From: Paenibacillus assamensis DSM 18201
Lineage (GTDB): Bacteria > Bacillota > Bacilli > Paenibacillales > Paenibacillaceae
Reading direction: 5' to 3'
Length of the DNA: 64,000 nt
NCBI RefSeq assembly: GCF_000422445.1
Contig: NZ_AULU01000016.1
Span: 55,282-119,281, forward strand
Positions 26,143 through 36,937 of this stretch are shown piece by piece; the stretch's first letter is position 1; the number at the start of each line of letters is the position of its first letter. Made by a program: the position numbers and the translations under genes. The notes beneath the pieces were generated by a model. That model was not told the DNA's origin and ran no database searches. It worked only from the letters and a program-made list of their open reading frames with translations.

Positions 26143-26928
26143 ATGTATTACTTGGGGCTTGTCTCAGAGTACTTAAAAAACTATGCCAAAACCCGTCTCA
26201 CCTATCGGGCAGACTTTTGGATAGAAGTTATTTCGGATTTGATGTTTCAAGTTACGAACTTAATTTTTATTTTCGTTGTGTTTATGCACACGCCGACCTT
26301 AGCAGGTTGGACCCGGGATGAGATGGTGTTCGTCTACGGATACTTTATGATACCGTACGGTATTTTCAGCTGTTTCTTCAACATGTGGGGATTTAGCGAG
26401 CGTTATATTGTTAAGGGTGAAATGGACCGCATATTGACGCGTCCTGCACACAATCTGTTTCAGATTCTTTTGGAAAATGTCGATCCTCCATCCATTATCG
26501 GCTCCTTCGTCGGAGCTATATTGATGATTACGGCAGGTTCGCAGATGGGAATTGATTTCGGCATACTAGATATGCTGCTGCTGTTGATTATGATCCTCGG
26601 CTCTGTACTTATTTATTTCGGTATCTACACGGGTTTAACGTCCATTTCGTTCTATTCGGATGCGCCGACAGGCATTTTGCCGCTCGTATGGAATATTCAG
26701 AACTATGGTCGATATCCGTTGACGATTTACAATCGTTTTATCCAAGTGCTGCTTACGTGGATTCTTCCGTTTGCGTTTGTTGGCATTGTGCCGGCATCTC
26801 GCTTCTTGGAGGACAAGGGAATGGAGCAAATGGCGTTGTTAACACCTGCCGTCGGTATTATTGCATTTACGATTGGTCTTACGATGTGGAATGTTGGCGT
26901 GAAGCGATATCGTGGAGCGGGGTCTTAG
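26143..26928 (+). CDS. ABC-2 family permease (second of two)
   Basis: 261 residues, starting 3 nt after the first permease; GGAGG overlaps the upstream stop region. About six membrane segments; the GEMDRILTRPAHNLFQILLEN and QNYGRYPLTIYNRFIQVLLTWILPFAFVG motifs are those of COG3694-type permeases. Third and last gene of the exporter operon, followed by a strong terminator. Confidence 0.9.
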   Translation: MYYLGLVSEYLKNYAKTRLTYRADFWIEVISDLMFQVTNLIFIFVVFMHTPTLAGWTRDEMVFVYGYFMIPYGIFSCFFNMWGFSERYIVKGEMDRILTRPAHNLFQILLENVDPPSIIGSFVGAILMITAGSQMGIDFGILDMLLLLIMILGSVLIYFGIYTGLTSISFYSDAPTGILPLVWNIQNYGRYPLTIYNRFIQVLLTWILPFAFVGIVPASRFLEDKGMEQMALLTPAVGIIAFTIGLTMWNVGVKRYRGAGS

Positions 26929-27026
26929 AACGGTTTAGCTTGATGTTGAATCAATAGGATAACTTATGCTCAAGGTTCACAGTAGCCATATATAATTTCA
27001 CTCGGGTATAATAAATTTCATCACAC

Positions 27027-27070
27027 AACGGGTCAGACAGCAGAAATACTGTCTGACCCGTTTTTTTTTT
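27027..27070 (+). terminator. Terminator of the ABC-2 exporter operon
   Basis: AACGGGTCAGACAG pairs with CTGTCTGACCCGTT around an 8-nt loop, followed by a long T-run. Confidence 0.95.
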
Positions 27071-27212
27071 GTGCATGTCGACTACGCTTACTAGGGCGTG
27101 TCTGAAAACTAAAGGGTTTTATGATTAATGTAAGAAACTGAAATACAATAAGGAACATGTAATTGTGTCTCTGATGCCAACTATAAGTTAGATGATTCAC
27201 CTAAGAAAATAA

Positions 27213-27242
27213 TTGACATATACATAACTAACTTGATAAAAT
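27213..27242 (+). promoter_or_regulatory. Promoter upstream of the secreted amidase gene
   Basis: Perfect TTGACA (27213-27218), 18-nt spacer, TAAAAT (27237-27242). The resulting leader is ~140 nt and contains AAGGAGGGG at 27251 before only tiny ORFs. The rest of the 26929-27391 gap shows nothing supported. Confidence 0.6.
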
Positions 27243-27391
27243 TGGTAGAAAAGGAGGGGTGTGTATTGCTACTATAAAAAACTGATTCATGTTAATTTCT
27301 AGATGCCCCAACCATTTCAACAATTCAACTCTTTCACGTCTTAAGTATGTAGTTGCATTTCAAAATTTAAATTGTTAGGGGATAGTTTGAT

Positions 27392-28540
27392 ATGAAAAAA
27401 ATAGCACAACTTCTATCTTTATTGTTATTCTTCACACTATTTTCATCTGTAGCTAATTCATCATCGAGTATTTCTCCTTCACCAGAAAATAGCCATAGTA
27501 AATCCACATACCAACTACTGTTGGAAGAATACTCAAAAATCAACTCCCCCACAGACATTAAGAATGGCTTAATAGAAGAAATTAATCTAAAATATAATCG
27601 TACTCAAGCTTTTCAAACTTCTGAAACTTCCGATATCGATTCTTATATTTCACAGTTAAATCAAAAGTACGAAGAAAATCAGAAGCTCGAACGTGATAAA
27701 GAGAGAACTGTTGGTGAGATTTTAACTTCGCTATATCCCGAAACTAACTTTGTAACATTAGCTACATCAATAACTAAAGAAGATAAAATAACTGTAATGA
27801 AAAAAATAATCGAAACCATCGATAACAATAAAGGATCTTCTAAACAAGTAGAACTACTCCAATACTATGTAAATAAATTTGCTCCCTATGCTGGAGAACC
27901 TTCTTTGGAACGACACATATCTAATAAACAAAATGTAATCACTCCTCAAGCCGCATCTAATTCTCAATACGACCGTACTGTCGCTAAACAATATATAACT
28001 AACTACTGGAATACTTACAATACTCCTAAATATCCAAACTTAAACAATATGGGTGGAGATTGTGCAAATTTTGTCTCTCAAGTTTTACATGCAGGCGGTT
28101 TAGCAATGGACACGACTGGAGGATGGTATATCAACTCTAAACAATCTCCTCCCACTTATCCCTCACCATCTAACGTAACACAGTTTAATCATTCTTGGGG
28201 TACTGCCGACCCTAGTCCTTGGATCAGTGCGAAACAGTTTAACAACCGTTACAGTGGAGGATATTCAGCCTCAGTTGACTTAGGATTTACTGGCCAAGGG
28301 GTTATTGATAATATAGGACATTTTCACCAAAAGCTATGGACAGGAGATGTAGTACAACTTCTCCAGAAAAAACTTTGGTGGTATGAAGCGTATCATACCA
28401 TGGTAGTATATACTTATGACTCCTCTGATGTTTATTTAGCGGCACACTCTTCGTCCACAAACAATACTAGTTTGAAAAGCCTAGCTGCTAGATCAACTGA
28501 TAAAAAGTTCGATTTCTTTTACATCAAAAACGGCTTATAG
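27392..28540 (+). CDS. Secreted amidase-domain (Amidase_6 type) protein
   Basis: 382 residues. Signal peptide MKKIAQLLSLLLFFTLFSSVANS with Ser-rich cleavage region. Residues ~25-190 are charged and partly helical. The C-terminal domain (~205-382) matches the Amidase_6 pattern: YDRTVAKQYITNYWNTYN, then NMGGDCANFVSQVLHAGGL with the presumed catalytic Cys (~223), and the His in YHTMVVY. Such domains occur in secreted proteins thought to cleave cell-wall or protein amides; the substrate is unknown. Its base composition is clearly more AT-rich than its neighbours, with AAA/AAT/ATT codons favoured, suggesting acquisition by transfer. GTTAGGGGAT is a mediocre ribosome site. Confidence 0.82.
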   Translation: MKKIAQLLSLLLFFTLFSSVANSSSSISPSPENSHSKSTYQLLLEEYSKINSPTDIKNGLIEEINLKYNRTQAFQTSETSDIDSYISQLNQKYEENQKLERDKERTVGEILTSLYPETNFVTLATSITKEDKITVMKKIIETIDNNKGSSKQVELLQYYVNKFAPYAGEPSLERHISNKQNVITPQAASNSQYDRTVAKQYITNYWNTYNTPKYPNLNNMGGDCANFVSQVLHAGGLAMDTTGGWYINSKQSPPTYPSPSNVTQFNHSWGTADPSPWISAKQFNNRYSGGYSASVDLGFTGQGVIDNIGHFHQKLWTGDVVQLLQKKLWWYEAYHTMVVYTYDSSDVYLAAHSSSTNNTSLKSLAARSTDKKFDFFYIKNGL

Positions 28541-28651
28541 TTATAGCCTTTGAACTCGAAATCCTCCAAAACTTGCAATGTATTATTGAGTTCCAGCCAC
28601 TATTAACTTACTACGACTAACTCGATTGAATAAGTGCTCGATCTTTAAGTG

Positions 28652-28744
28652 GTCCGATGATTTGAAATGATACAATATCCAATCACCACGATACCAGTAT
28701 TCTAAATATTGTACTGTGGATATTGTATACTCTTTTCATCGGAC
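28652..28744. repeat. Long foldback hairpin in an AT-rich gap
   Basis: GTCCGATGA (28652-28660) pairs with TCATCGGAC (28736-28744), and GATACAATATCCA (28669-28681) largely pairs with TGGATATTGTAT (28717-28728), enclosing a 35-nt loop. A TTTAATTTTTT follows, so it could act as a terminator for the amidase gene or be a small mobile foldback. The rest of 28541-28900 shows no gene. Confidence 0.6.
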
Positions 28745-28900
28745 TTTAATTTTTTCACACATATCTTAAAAAGCTTGAGAGTGCCACTAATGTTCTAATT
28801 TACTGGCTGGGAGAGAGCCTTTCGAATCACTCATAAATGAACTTTTGCGCTTAGTTTGATAATATGTCCGTTAAATATGCGAAATAAAGGAAGTAAAACT

Positions 28901-29230
28901 ATGAAAAAAAAGATGATAATATTATTAGCGATTATAGCATTATTCATTTTTATAAACATTATATATACCGTCATTGCATTTTCAAGAGCATACTACAATG
29001 AGTACTCTGTATATCGTCTTACGTTGTTAGCAGAGATTTTTATCACCAATCAAAAAAACATAACCCCCGAGCAGAATGGGTACGAATCATTTCATAAATA
29101 TATGAAAAACAAAGGCTGGCACTTTACAGAACAACTCGGCTCCATGTTTAGCTACGTTCAAAAAGGAAAACATAGGAGCTATCTCACTAAAGTAAAGGGA
29201 GACTTTATTCTTTTCTATCCTGCTTATTGA
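28901..29230 (+). CDS. Small single-pass membrane protein, unknown
   Basis: 109 residues from the ATG at 28901, supported by AAAGGAAG 7 nt upstream. One N-terminal membrane segment (IILLAIIALFIFINIIYTVIAF), then a basic, aromatic-rich extracytoplasmic tail of ~80 residues with no recognised motif. AT-rich like the amidase gene before it and adjacent to an IS remnant, so probably part of an accessory patch. I do not recognise the family. Confidence 0.6.
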   Translation: MKKKMIILLAIIALFIFINIIYTVIAFSRAYYNEYSVYRLTLLAEIFITNQKNITPEQNGYESFHKYMKNKGWHFTEQLGSMFSYVQKGKHRSYLTKVKGDFILFYPAY

Positions 29231-29310
29231 CTATTCTACTTTTTACATCCTACACATAAGACTGCAAGTAAACTTTTTCATAGAAATTATGATTTCAAAG
29301 AGCATTAGCC

Positions 29311-29520
29311 ATGCAACCAATGGACTTACGAACACAGGGATTAAATGCCAATCATAAGTCCTTTTCTCGTCTTGTCTATAAGAAGCATAAGCGTATTGGC
29401 TGGATGAAGGGAACAGGAGGGACATCAAAATTAAGTGAACGTTCCATGTTCAAGGCCATTCTTCGGATCGCTCTTAGTGGTGCCGTTTGGCGTGATTTGC
29501 GGGAAGAGTGTTATGGCTAA
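29311..29520 (+). pseudogene. Remnant of an IS5-family transposase (N-terminal fragment)
   Basis: 70 codons ending at a TAA. The end, KLSERSMFKAILRIALSGAVWRDLREECYG, resembles the N-terminal domain of IS5/IS427-type transposases (usual form ...[21 protein letters not shown]). The DDE catalytic core is absent, and the downstream frames to 29683 give no continuation. It is a truncated, inactive remnant. No terminal repeats were identified. Confidence 0.6.
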
Positions 29521-29689
29521 GTATTGATTTTACATCGGTCAATGCTCATTAAAACAGTGCTCGTGCAAAAAACGCATTTCAGGATTCAGGTAGTAATAAG
29601 TCGTTTATCCCGGTCAATTATTTGTCGCTATTGATTCGGCATGATAAGCTAAGGGTATAGGATGGTAAAGAGATAAGAGGTGTATGACG

Positions 29690-30163
29690 ATGACAGAACA
29701 AGCTCAACTAGGGCAGCAAATAGACTTTACACTTCTCGCGTCGAACGGGGAGCAAGTAAGTTTGCAAGACTATCGCGGCAAGAAGGTCGTTATTTATTTT
29801 TACCCGAAAGATATGACGCCTGGCTGCACGCAGGAATCTTGTGATTTCCGTGATTATCATGGTGACTTTGCGAAATACAATACGGTTGTGCTTGGCATTA
29901 GCCCTGACGATCTGAAATCTCACAACAAGTTTGTTGCGAAGCATGAATTGCCGTTCTTGCTGTTGTCGGATACGGAACAGACGGTAGCCGAACAGTTTGG
30001 CGTCTGGCAGTTGAAGAAAATGTACGGTCGCGAGTATTATGGTATCGTTCGTTCTACTTTCTTAGTAGATGAAGAAGGCAGACTTGTGCGTGAATGGCGC
30101 AATGTAAAAGTAAATGGACATACGCAGGATGTGTTAGAAGCGGTACAGGCAGCGCAGGTGTAG
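29690..30163 (+). CDS. bcp: Thioredoxin-dependent peroxiredoxin, BCP/PrxQ type
   Basis: 157 residues from the ATG at 29690 (AGAGGTG at 7 nt). Reduces hydrogen peroxide and organic hydroperoxides in the cytoplasm. The peroxidatic and resolving cysteines are in the atypical 2-Cys motif DMTPGCTQESCDFRD (Cys-X4-Cys). Also conserved are VIYFYPKD and the Arg in GIVRSTFLVDEEG. Monocistronic, with a terminator downstream. Confidence 0.95.
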   Translation: MTEQAQLGQQIDFTLLASNGEQVSLQDYRGKKVVIYFYPKDMTPGCTQESCDFRDYHGDFAKYNTVVLGISPDDLKSHNKFVAKHELPFLLLSDTEQTVAEQFGVWQLKKMYGREYYGIVRSTFLVDEEGRLVREWRNVKVNGHTQDVLEAVQAAQV

Positions 30164-30228
30164 AGGCTGTTCGAGAAGAAGTTAGACTTTTGAACAAGCA
30201 GTAGATCCAATAAACAAATAGGTGAAAA

Positions 30229-30271
30229 GGGTCGAGTCAGGGGCATTGATAATCCTGAACTCGGCTTTTTT
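30229..30271 (+). terminator. Terminator after bcp
   Basis: GGTCGAGT-CAGG pairs with CCTGAACTCGGC, followed by a T-run. Confidence 0.8.
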
Positions 30272-30432
30272 GCATTCTTCGATCACTTGTGAAAAGACGA
30301 CGATTCCTACATACAAGAATTTACTGGAATAAAAAGGTTTGTGAAAATAATGATGAAACTCTACTGCATTTACATTCATTTTCCGATAATTAATCAGTAG
30401 ATACAGAAAGAAAAGACATTTAGGGGGCCAAC

Positions 30433-32400
30433 ATGAATAAGTTTTCATCCGTAAAAGTGCGATTGATTGTCTCATTCGCATTTATTTTGCTTGCTCCAAG
30501 CATTTTGATTGGAGTAATTTCTTATAATAGTGCGAGTTCGATCGTAAAGCATGAAATGGAGCTATCCATTGCTCAAAATATTAAGCTGCTCAATGAACAG
30601 ATTGATACAGCGATTGATGAAAGTGATGCAAACATCAAATACTTATCTAAAATTATTAACGCTAAAGGAGATGATGGAGCAGATAATTCTCCAGTTCGTG
30701 AATTGTTGAATGATTTCCAAGAGCTTCACCCAAATTTGGCGAGTACATTCGTTGGAACGACGGACGGAGTTATGATTCAGTCTCCGAAAATGAAGTTGTC
30801 TGACAACTATGACCCACGAGACAGCCTTTGGTATAAAGAGGCTATGAAAGCTAAAGGAAAAGTTGTAATTACGAATCCTCGTATGAGCGATGCTACTAAA
30901 CAAATGGTCGTAACCATTGCACGCTCCTTGGAAGACGGTTCTGGGGCAGTTGCGATGAATTTAAAGCTACAACATTTAATGAATATTGCACAAGATGTGA
31001 AAATTGGCCATGAAGGCTATATTATTATGCTAAGTAAAGATAAGAAAATTATGATACACCCAACGAGGAAGATAGGATCGGATGTAAGTAAAGAGTCTTG
31101 GGTTGACCCTATGTTTACAGATAAGCAAGGAATGTTCACATATGAATTTGAGGGAGATTCCAAAGAGATGGGCTTCCTTACAAATGAAGCGACAGGATGG
31201 AAAGTAGCAGGAACGATGTACACAGAGGAATATGGTAACGCATCACAGCCTATTTTGAATACAACGATGATTGTTATTGCTATAGCTGTAGCACTTGGCA
31301 CTGTTGTTGTCGTATATATTATACGTTCTATTCTGATCCCACTTAATCGTCTAAGAGGCGTTGCTCATGCTGTAAGTGGCGGCAATTTGCAGATGCGTTT
31401 AAATTCTTCATCCAAGGATGAGCTCGGTGAGTTGAGTCGTAGCTTCGATACGATGACGGATTCATTGCGTTCCGTATTGAATGAAGTAACAGACGCTTCG
31501 CTGCATTTGTCTTCTTCGTCTCAAGAGTTAGCAGCTGCTTCTGAGCAGTCTGCGCAAGCTTCGCAATATACGGCGGAGAGTATGACGGAGCTAGCTGCAG
31601 GATCAGAACAGCAAGTAAGCCAGATGAATCAAGCAGATACGATTGTTGGCGAGTTGACTGTAGGCGCGCGTCAAATTGCAAACAGCTCACAATCTGTCGC
31701 AGAAGCGGCGACGCTTTCTTCCGATGTAGTTGTGGAAGGAAGTCGCTTTATTAAGCAAGCGGTTGAGCAAATGGAATCGATTAATAGCAGTGTAACTCAG
31801 CTAGGTCAATCGATGAGCGGATTAAGCGAGCAAGCGCGCAGTATTGATGATATTGTAACAGCTATAACCGGTATTGCCGGCCAGACTAACCTGCTGGCGC
31901 TAAATGCGTCGATTGAAGCAGCTCGCGCTGGTGAGCACGGCAGAGGATTTGCAGTAGTAGCAAGCGAAGTTCGTAAATTAGCGGAGCAGTCTTCCTTGAT
32001 GGCCCAGCAAATAGCAGAAACGATTCAACATATTCAAGCAGAAATGCTGAAGTCTGCACAAGATACAGAGAACAGTGCTGCTGAGGTTAAGCTTGGTATT
32101 AAAGTAATCCATGAAGCGGGATCTGCATTCGAACGTATGGAGAGTGCGGTTCAAGTTGTAGCTACACAAATTCAAGAAGTATCTGCATCTTCTGAACAAA
32201 TGGCCGCTGGTACGGATGAGATGAGTGGCTACATTAACGAAATGAAGGCTGTGACGGAACAAGCCGCGGATCATACGAAAGACGTATCGGCAACAGCGGA
32301 GGAACAGTTGGCTTCCATGCAGCAAATTAGTTCGTCAGCTGAAGAGCTATCCCGCATGGCGGAACGGTTAACTGTTGTCGTTTCGAAGTTCAAATTGTAA
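30433..32400 (+). CDS. Methyl-accepting chemotaxis protein, dCache-HAMP-MCP (copy 1)
   Basis: 655 residues. TM1 (~10-32), extracytoplasmic dCache sensor (~35-278), TM2 (~280-303), HAMP (~304-358), then the coiled-coil signalling domain whose hairpin tip is [37 protein letters not shown]. No CheR-tethering pentapeptide at the C-terminus. Signals to CheA/CheW. The sensor has [15 protein letters not shown], so the Arg of the RxWY amino-acid-binding pattern is replaced; ligand preference probably differs from the two downstream copies. AGGGGGCC precedes the ATG. Confidence 0.95.
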   Translation: MNKFSSVKVRLIVSFAFILLAPSILIGVISYNSASSIVKHEMELSIAQNIKLLNEQIDTAIDESDANIKYLSKIINAKGDDGADNSPVRELLNDFQELHPNLASTFVGTTDGVMIQSPKMKLSDNYDPRDSLWYKEAMKAKGKVVITNPRMSDATKQMVVTIARSLEDGSGAVAMNLKLQHLMNIAQDVKIGHEGYIIMLSKDKKIMIHPTRKIGSDVSKESWVDPMFTDKQGMFTYEFEGDSKEMGFLTNEATGWKVAGTMYTEEYGNASQPILNTTMIVIAIAVALGTVVVVYIIRSILIPLNRLRGVAHAVSGGNLQMRLNSSSKDELGELSRSFDTMTDSLRSVLNEVTDASLHLSSSSQELAAASEQSAQASQYTAESMTELAAGSEQQVSQMNQADTIVGELTVGARQIANSSQSVAEAATLSSDVVVEGSRFIKQAVEQMESINSSVTQLGQSMSGLSEQARSIDDIVTAITGIAGQTNLLALNASIEAARAGEHGRGFAVVASEVRKLAEQSSLMAQQIAETIQHIQAEMLKSAQDTENSAAEVKLGIKVIHEAGSAFERMESAVQVVATQIQEVSASSEQMAAGTDEMSGYINEMKAVTEQAADHTKDVSATAEEQLASMQQISSSAEELSRMAERLTVVVSKFKL

Positions 32401-32447
32401 GGATACAGTTCAATGTAATTGCGCTATATCAGGAATAAAGTTCTAAG

Positions 32448-32487
32448 AAAGCTGTCCATTGTCAGGTAATGACAAGGCAGCTTTTTT
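32448..32487 (+). terminator. Terminator after MCP copy 1
   Basis: AAAGCTG-tcca-TTGTCA pairs with TGACAA-gg-CAGCTTT, then a T-run. The rest of the 312-base gap before copy 2 is AT-rich, without a clear promoter. Confidence 0.8.
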
Positions 32488-32712
32488 AGTTATAATGATC
32501 CATTTTTCAACAAAATTATCGTAAAATATGTCATTAAATTGATATGTCATTTATAATATTTGTGAAACAAATTATCGTATAGCTACTATTTTAAGAGGGG
32601 AAGCGGCGCGAGGTGAGTGCATGAGCAAATCGAAATAGGTGTCAAAGAGATTTACTAAGGGGAAACTACTAGGTTGTTAGATGGTTACAAACTTCTTCAA
32701 GTGGGGGACAAC

Positions 32713-34677
32713 ATGAAAATCAAAGGGTCAGTACGTACACGACTTATTTTGGCATTTGCACTTATTTTGATCGTTCCAAGCTTGTCAATTGGTCTATTTT
32801 CATATGATGCGGCTAAGTTTATCGTACAGGAAGAGATTGTTGATGCAGCTAAAGAGAATGTTATGCTGCTGAATGACAAGGTCACAACTATGGTTCTTGA
32901 CGCTAAGAGCGATGTTCAATTTTTGGCAGGAATTGTTCAGGCAACTGGTGATAAGGGAGAAGAGGGATCTCCTACTAGAAAGCTAGTTACTCATTATCAG
33001 GCACAAAATCCTGAGCTTGTCAGTACATATGTAGGAACGAAAGATGGTGCAATGATTCAATCTCCTAAGTTTAAAATGGCTGCAGACTATGATCCGAGAC
33101 AGCGGGATTGGTATAAGCACGCGATGGAGAAAAAAGGAGAGGTTATCGTATCTGCGCCTTACTATACGGCTTCAACAGGGGCAGAAGTAGTCTCCATATC
33201 ACGGACGATTGACGATGGCTCGGGTGTTGTGTCGATGAATTTGAATTTAAAAGGCATCTTGGAGATGACGAAGAGTATTAAGATTGGTAAGCAAGGTTAT
33301 ACAATCATCATGGATGAAACGCGCAAGTATGTAGCGCATCCAACTGAAAAATTAGGCGCTGAATCTAAGGCGGATTGGATAGATGAGCTGTACAACAAGG
33401 AATCGGGTACGATCAGCTATACATTTGAGGGAGAACCTAAAGCATTAGTATTTACAACGAACAAGACGACTGGTTGGAAAATCATCGGAACGATGTACAC
33501 GAAGGAGTTTGAGCAGACTTCGGCTCCTATTTTTAAGAGCGCTCTAATTGTTATTGCTATCTCGTTGCTAGTAGGTTCACTAGTTGTTTTCTTAATTGTT
33601 CGTTCCATTACAAGTCCATTGCAGCGTCTTATGAACTCTGCGCAGTTGATTAGTGCGGGGGATTTGACTGTGCGAATTCATTCGCAATCGAATGATGAGT
33701 TCGGTAAGTTAAGTAACAGCTTTGATGCGATGACCGAGTCACTTCGTACCGTACTTCATGAGGTGTCCGATACATCGATGCATTTGGCTTCTTCCTCACA
33801 GGAGCTTGCGGCTGCTTCTGAGCAATCTGCGCAGGCGGCTCAGTATACAGCTGACAGCATGGGACAGTTGGCTGAAGGGTCAGACAGCCAGGTAGCGAGT
33901 ATGGATGCTGCGGAGATGATTGTACAGGAAATTACAGTTGGGGCTAGGCAAATTGCTAGTAGTTCTAGCACAGTTAGCGAAGCAGCGATGCAATCGTCAG
34001 AAGTGGTTGGCAGCGGCAATCATTCCATCCAGCGAGCGATTAAGCAAATGGAGTCGATCAATAGCAGTGTAGGTGAGCTGGGCCAGTCGATGCGTGGCTT
34101 AAGAGAGCAAGCACGGAGCATTGACGATATCGTCAAGGCGATTACAGCGATTGCAGGACAGACGAATCTGTTGGCGTTGAATGCTTCCATTGAAGCGGCA
34201 CGTGCTGGTGAACACGGCAAAGGATTTGCCGTTGTAGCAAGTGAAGTGCGCAAGCTCGCAGAGCAGTCTTCTCTGATGGCACAACAGATTGCAGAGACGA
34301 TTCAGCATATTCAAGCTGAGATGGAGAAGTCGGCATCTAGTTCTGAGCAGAGTGCAGTAGAGGTTGCACGAGGTATTGATGTTATTCATGAAGCGGGCAT
34401 GGCATTCGGACAAATTGAGCAAGCAGCTCAGATCGTGGCGACACAGATTCAAGAAGTGTCTGCGGCTGCTCAGCAGATGTCTGCGAGCACAGAAGTAATG
34501 GCGGGTAATATGCAGTCTATTAAGGCTGTCACTGTACAAATGGCTGACAGTACTCAAACGGTATCTGCGACGACAGAAGAGCAACTGGCTTCCATGCAGG
34601 AAATTAGCAACTCAGCAGAAGAATTGTCCAGTATGGCAGAACGTCTGGAGTCGCTAATTACAAAGTTTAAGGTATAG
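32713..34677 (+). CDS. Methyl-accepting chemotaxis protein, dCache-HAMP-MCP (copy 2)
   Basis: 654 residues from the ATG at 32713 (GTGGGGG upstream; the longer reading from 32674 lacks a site). Same architecture and near-identical signalling tip as copy 1. The sensor keeps [14 protein letters not shown] and PYYTASTG, close to the dCache amino-acid-binding pattern, but ends in VVSMNLN, where the typical Asp (as in copy 3, VVAVDLD) is Asn. Flanked by terminators, so it forms its own transcript. Confidence 0.95.
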   Translation: MKIKGSVRTRLILAFALILIVPSLSIGLFSYDAAKFIVQEEIVDAAKENVMLLNDKVTTMVLDAKSDVQFLAGIVQATGDKGEEGSPTRKLVTHYQAQNPELVSTYVGTKDGAMIQSPKFKMAADYDPRQRDWYKHAMEKKGEVIVSAPYYTASTGAEVVSISRTIDDGSGVVSMNLNLKGILEMTKSIKIGKQGYTIIMDETRKYVAHPTEKLGAESKADWIDELYNKESGTISYTFEGEPKALVFTTNKTTGWKIIGTMYTKEFEQTSAPIFKSALIVIAISLLVGSLVVFLIVRSITSPLQRLMNSAQLISAGDLTVRIHSQSNDEFGKLSNSFDAMTESLRTVLHEVSDTSMHLASSSQELAAASEQSAQAAQYTADSMGQLAEGSDSQVASMDAAEMIVQEITVGARQIASSSSTVSEAAMQSSEVVGSGNHSIQRAIKQMESINSSVGELGQSMRGLREQARSIDDIVKAITAIAGQTNLLALNASIEAARAGEHGKGFAVVASEVRKLAEQSSLMAQQIAETIQHIQAEMEKSASSSEQSAVEVARGIDVIHEAGMAFGQIEQAAQIVATQIQEVSAAAQQMSASTEVMAGNMQSIKAVTVQMADSTQTVSATTEEQLASMQEISNSAEELSSMAERLESLITKFKV

Positions 34678-34723
34678 TCTAGTTCATTTAAATAAGCAGT
34701 CTATTTAAATAGAATCATTCGTT

Positions 34724-34767
34724 ACAGGAAAGAGTCCAGTGAATCTTCAATGGGCTCTTTTCCCTGT
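34724..34767 (+). terminator. Terminator-like hairpin after MCP copy 2
   Basis: ACAGG-AAAGAG-CCA elements pair with TGG-CTCTTT-CCTGT; the U-tract lies within the 3' arm. Confidence 0.6.
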
Positions 34768-34852
34768 TAATATTTATGCATGCATTTTCAAGCCTAAAAT
34801 ACCGATAAGTAAAAGACATAGTATAAACATTTTGTTACAAGGTGGGAACAAT

Positions 34853-36817
34853 ATGAAGTGGAAATTATCCGTGCGGGCGCGTCTGATTTTAGCGTTTGTA
34901 TTGATATTGTTAGTGCCGAGTTTGTCGATTGGCATGTTTTCATACGATACGGCTAAAGGTATCGTACAAGAAGAAATATACTCCGCAACTGAAGCTAGTG
35001 TCATGCTGTTGGATGATAAAATAAGCGGTATGGTTTCCGACAGCAAGAGCAATGTTGAATTTTTAGCTGGATCTGTACTGGATTCAATAGAGAAGGGTCA
35101 AGATCATTCTGAAATCTTTGATCTGTTAAATCGATTCCAGTTCACTCATCCTGAATTAGCTTCTACGTTTATTGGCACGAAGGACGGTGCTATGATTCAA
35201 GCGCCGAAGTTTAAGACGGACGTAAGCTTTGATCCAAGGAAGCGTGATTGGTATACACTCGCGATGGAGAAGAAGGGTGATGTCGTTACTACACCTCCGT
35301 ACCGTGATGCTTTAACAGGCAAAGAAGTCGTTACGATTTCCCGTGCTATCGATAACGGTAATGGCGTAGTTGCCGTAGATTTGGATCTGAAGAAACTGAT
35401 GGCGATGACGAGTCAAGTAAAAGTTGGAACGAACGGATATATCATCATTCTCGATCAGACTGGTAAATATGTTGTGCATCCAACCCTGCCACTAGGAAGC
35501 GAGGCTAAGGAAGTATGGATGGACGAAGTGTACGGTCAAATTTCTGGACGTCATCATTATATGCTGAACGGTGAATCAAAAGATATGGCGTATACGACGA
35601 ATGAAGAGACAGGCTGGAAAATTGCTGGAATGATGCTTACTGAAGAGTATGGAGAGGCATCACAGCCTATTTTCCGAACGACAGTTATTATTATAGCTAT
35701 AGCAGTCCTTATTGGTGCTGGCGTTATCTTTGTTATTATTCGTTCTATTTTCAACCCTTTGCAACGATTAATGAGAGCTGCCAATCGAGTGAGCAAGGGC
35801 GACTTGACTGTAAAAATTGACTCTCGCTCAAACGATGAATTCGGTAAGCTGAGTTACAGCTTTGATACGATGACTAATTCGCTGCGCAGTGTCATTCATG
35901 AAGTATCAGATACTTCGATGCACTTGTCTTCCTCTTCGCAAGAACTTGCGGCTGCTTCTGAGCAATCGGCTCAGGCATCTCAATATACAGCGGAGAGCAT
36001 GAACCAACTGGCAGTAGGCTCAGAAACGCAAGTATCGAATATGAATGAAGCAGAGGGAATTGTTCAAGAGATTACCGTTGGGGCCAAACAAATTGCTAGC
36101 GGCTCACAGACGGTTAGTCATGCAGCACTTGAATCGTCAGATATGGTAGAAGAGGGGAATCGTTCGATTCAGCGTGCGATCCAGCAGATGGAGTCCATTA
36201 ATAGCAGTGTGAGCGGCATGGGTCAATCAATGAAAGATCTCAGCGGGCAAACGCATAAGATCAATGATATCGTTAAAGCCATTACAGGGATCGCAGAACA
36301 AACGAATTTGTTGGCCCTTAATGCTTCCATCGAAGCGGCTCGTGCTGGTGAGCATGGCAGAGGCTTTGCAGTGGTTGCAAGTGAGGTACGTAAGCTGGCT
36401 GAGCAATCTTCGACGATGGCGAAGGAAATTGCAGAGACGATTAAGCATATTCAGTCTGAAATGCAGAAGTCGGTTCGCAATTCAGAGCAAAGCGTATCTG
36501 AGGTATCTCTTGGTATTGAAGTCATGCACGAAGCAGGAGCTGCGTTTGAACGTATTGAGCAGGCTGTGCAAATTGTAGCGACACAAATCCAAGAAGTATC
36601 TGCTTCGGCTCAACAGATGTCTGTAGGTACAGAAGAAATGTCCGGCTACATGCAAGAAGTGAAGTCTGTCACGTTGAAGATGGCAGATGGTACACAAACG
36701 GTATCTGCTACAACGGAAGAGCAGTTGGCTTCCATGCAGGAAATTAGCAATTCAGCGGAAGAATTGTCGCGCATGGCTGAGCGTTTAGAAGAAACGATTG
36801 CGAAGTTCAAGCTGTAA
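34853..36817 (+). CDS. Methyl-accepting chemotaxis protein, dCache-HAMP-MCP (copy 3)
   Basis: 654 residues from the ATG at 34853, preceded by AAGGTGGG; the in-frame extension to 34739 crosses a terminator and is rejected. Architecture as copies 1 and 2. Its sensor has the most complete amino-acid-type pattern of the three: [22 protein letters not shown] and VVAVDLD. This suggests an amino-acid chemoreceptor (inference from the dCache motif). A CCGATAA motif 51 nt upstream resembles a sigma-D -10, but no matching -35 was found. Confidence 0.95.
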   Translation: MKWKLSVRARLILAFVLILLVPSLSIGMFSYDTAKGIVQEEIYSATEASVMLLDDKISGMVSDSKSNVEFLAGSVLDSIEKGQDHSEIFDLLNRFQFTHPELASTFIGTKDGAMIQAPKFKTDVSFDPRKRDWYTLAMEKKGDVVTTPPYRDALTGKEVVTISRAIDNGNGVVAVDLDLKKLMAMTSQVKVGTNGYIIILDQTGKYVVHPTLPLGSEAKEVWMDEVYGQISGRHHYMLNGESKDMAYTTNEETGWKIAGMMLTEEYGEASQPIFRTTVIIIAIAVLIGAGVIFVIIRSIFNPLQRLMRAANRVSKGDLTVKIDSRSNDEFGKLSYSFDTMTNSLRSVIHEVSDTSMHLSSSSQELAAASEQSAQASQYTAESMNQLAVGSETQVSNMNEAEGIVQEITVGAKQIASGSQTVSHAALESSDMVEEGNRSIQRAIQQMESINSSVSGMGQSMKDLSGQTHKINDIVKAITGIAEQTNLLALNASIEAARAGEHGRGFAVVASEVRKLAEQSSTMAKEIAETIKHIQSEMQKSVRNSEQSVSEVSLGIEVMHEAGAAFERIEQAVQIVATQIQEVSASAQQMSVGTEEMSGYMQEVKSVTLKMADGTQTVSATTEEQLASMQEISNSAEELSRMAERLEETIAKFKL

Positions 36818-36883
36818 CAATCATCGTATAGGATGGTAGAGGCGTAGAGCCTAACGGAAAGCTGATTGCTTTCCGTTGCTCAG

Positions 36884-36912
36884 TTCACCTGCTGTATTAT
36901 CCTTGTTATAAT
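36884..36912 (+). promoter_or_regulatory. Promoter of the YqkE-like gene
   Basis: TTCACC (36884-36889), 17-nt spacer, TATAAT (36907-36912). A hairpin AACGGAAAG/CTTTCCGTT lies just upstream (36853-36877) and may end MCP copy 3. Confidence 0.6.
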
Positions 36913-36937
36913 AGAAGGAGAAACTGAGGTGAATAGG

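Noticed and set aside
27261..27302. Possible 13-codon leader peptide upstream of the secreted amidase gene
   Set aside because: The SD is only 3 nt from the GTG and no attenuator-like structure follows.
30383..30389. CCGATAA before MCP copy 1 (and at 34802 before copy 3) as sigma-D -10
   Set aside because: Both lie 50-51 nt before the ATG, but neither has a TAAA-type -35 at 15 nt, and copy 2 lacks the motif.
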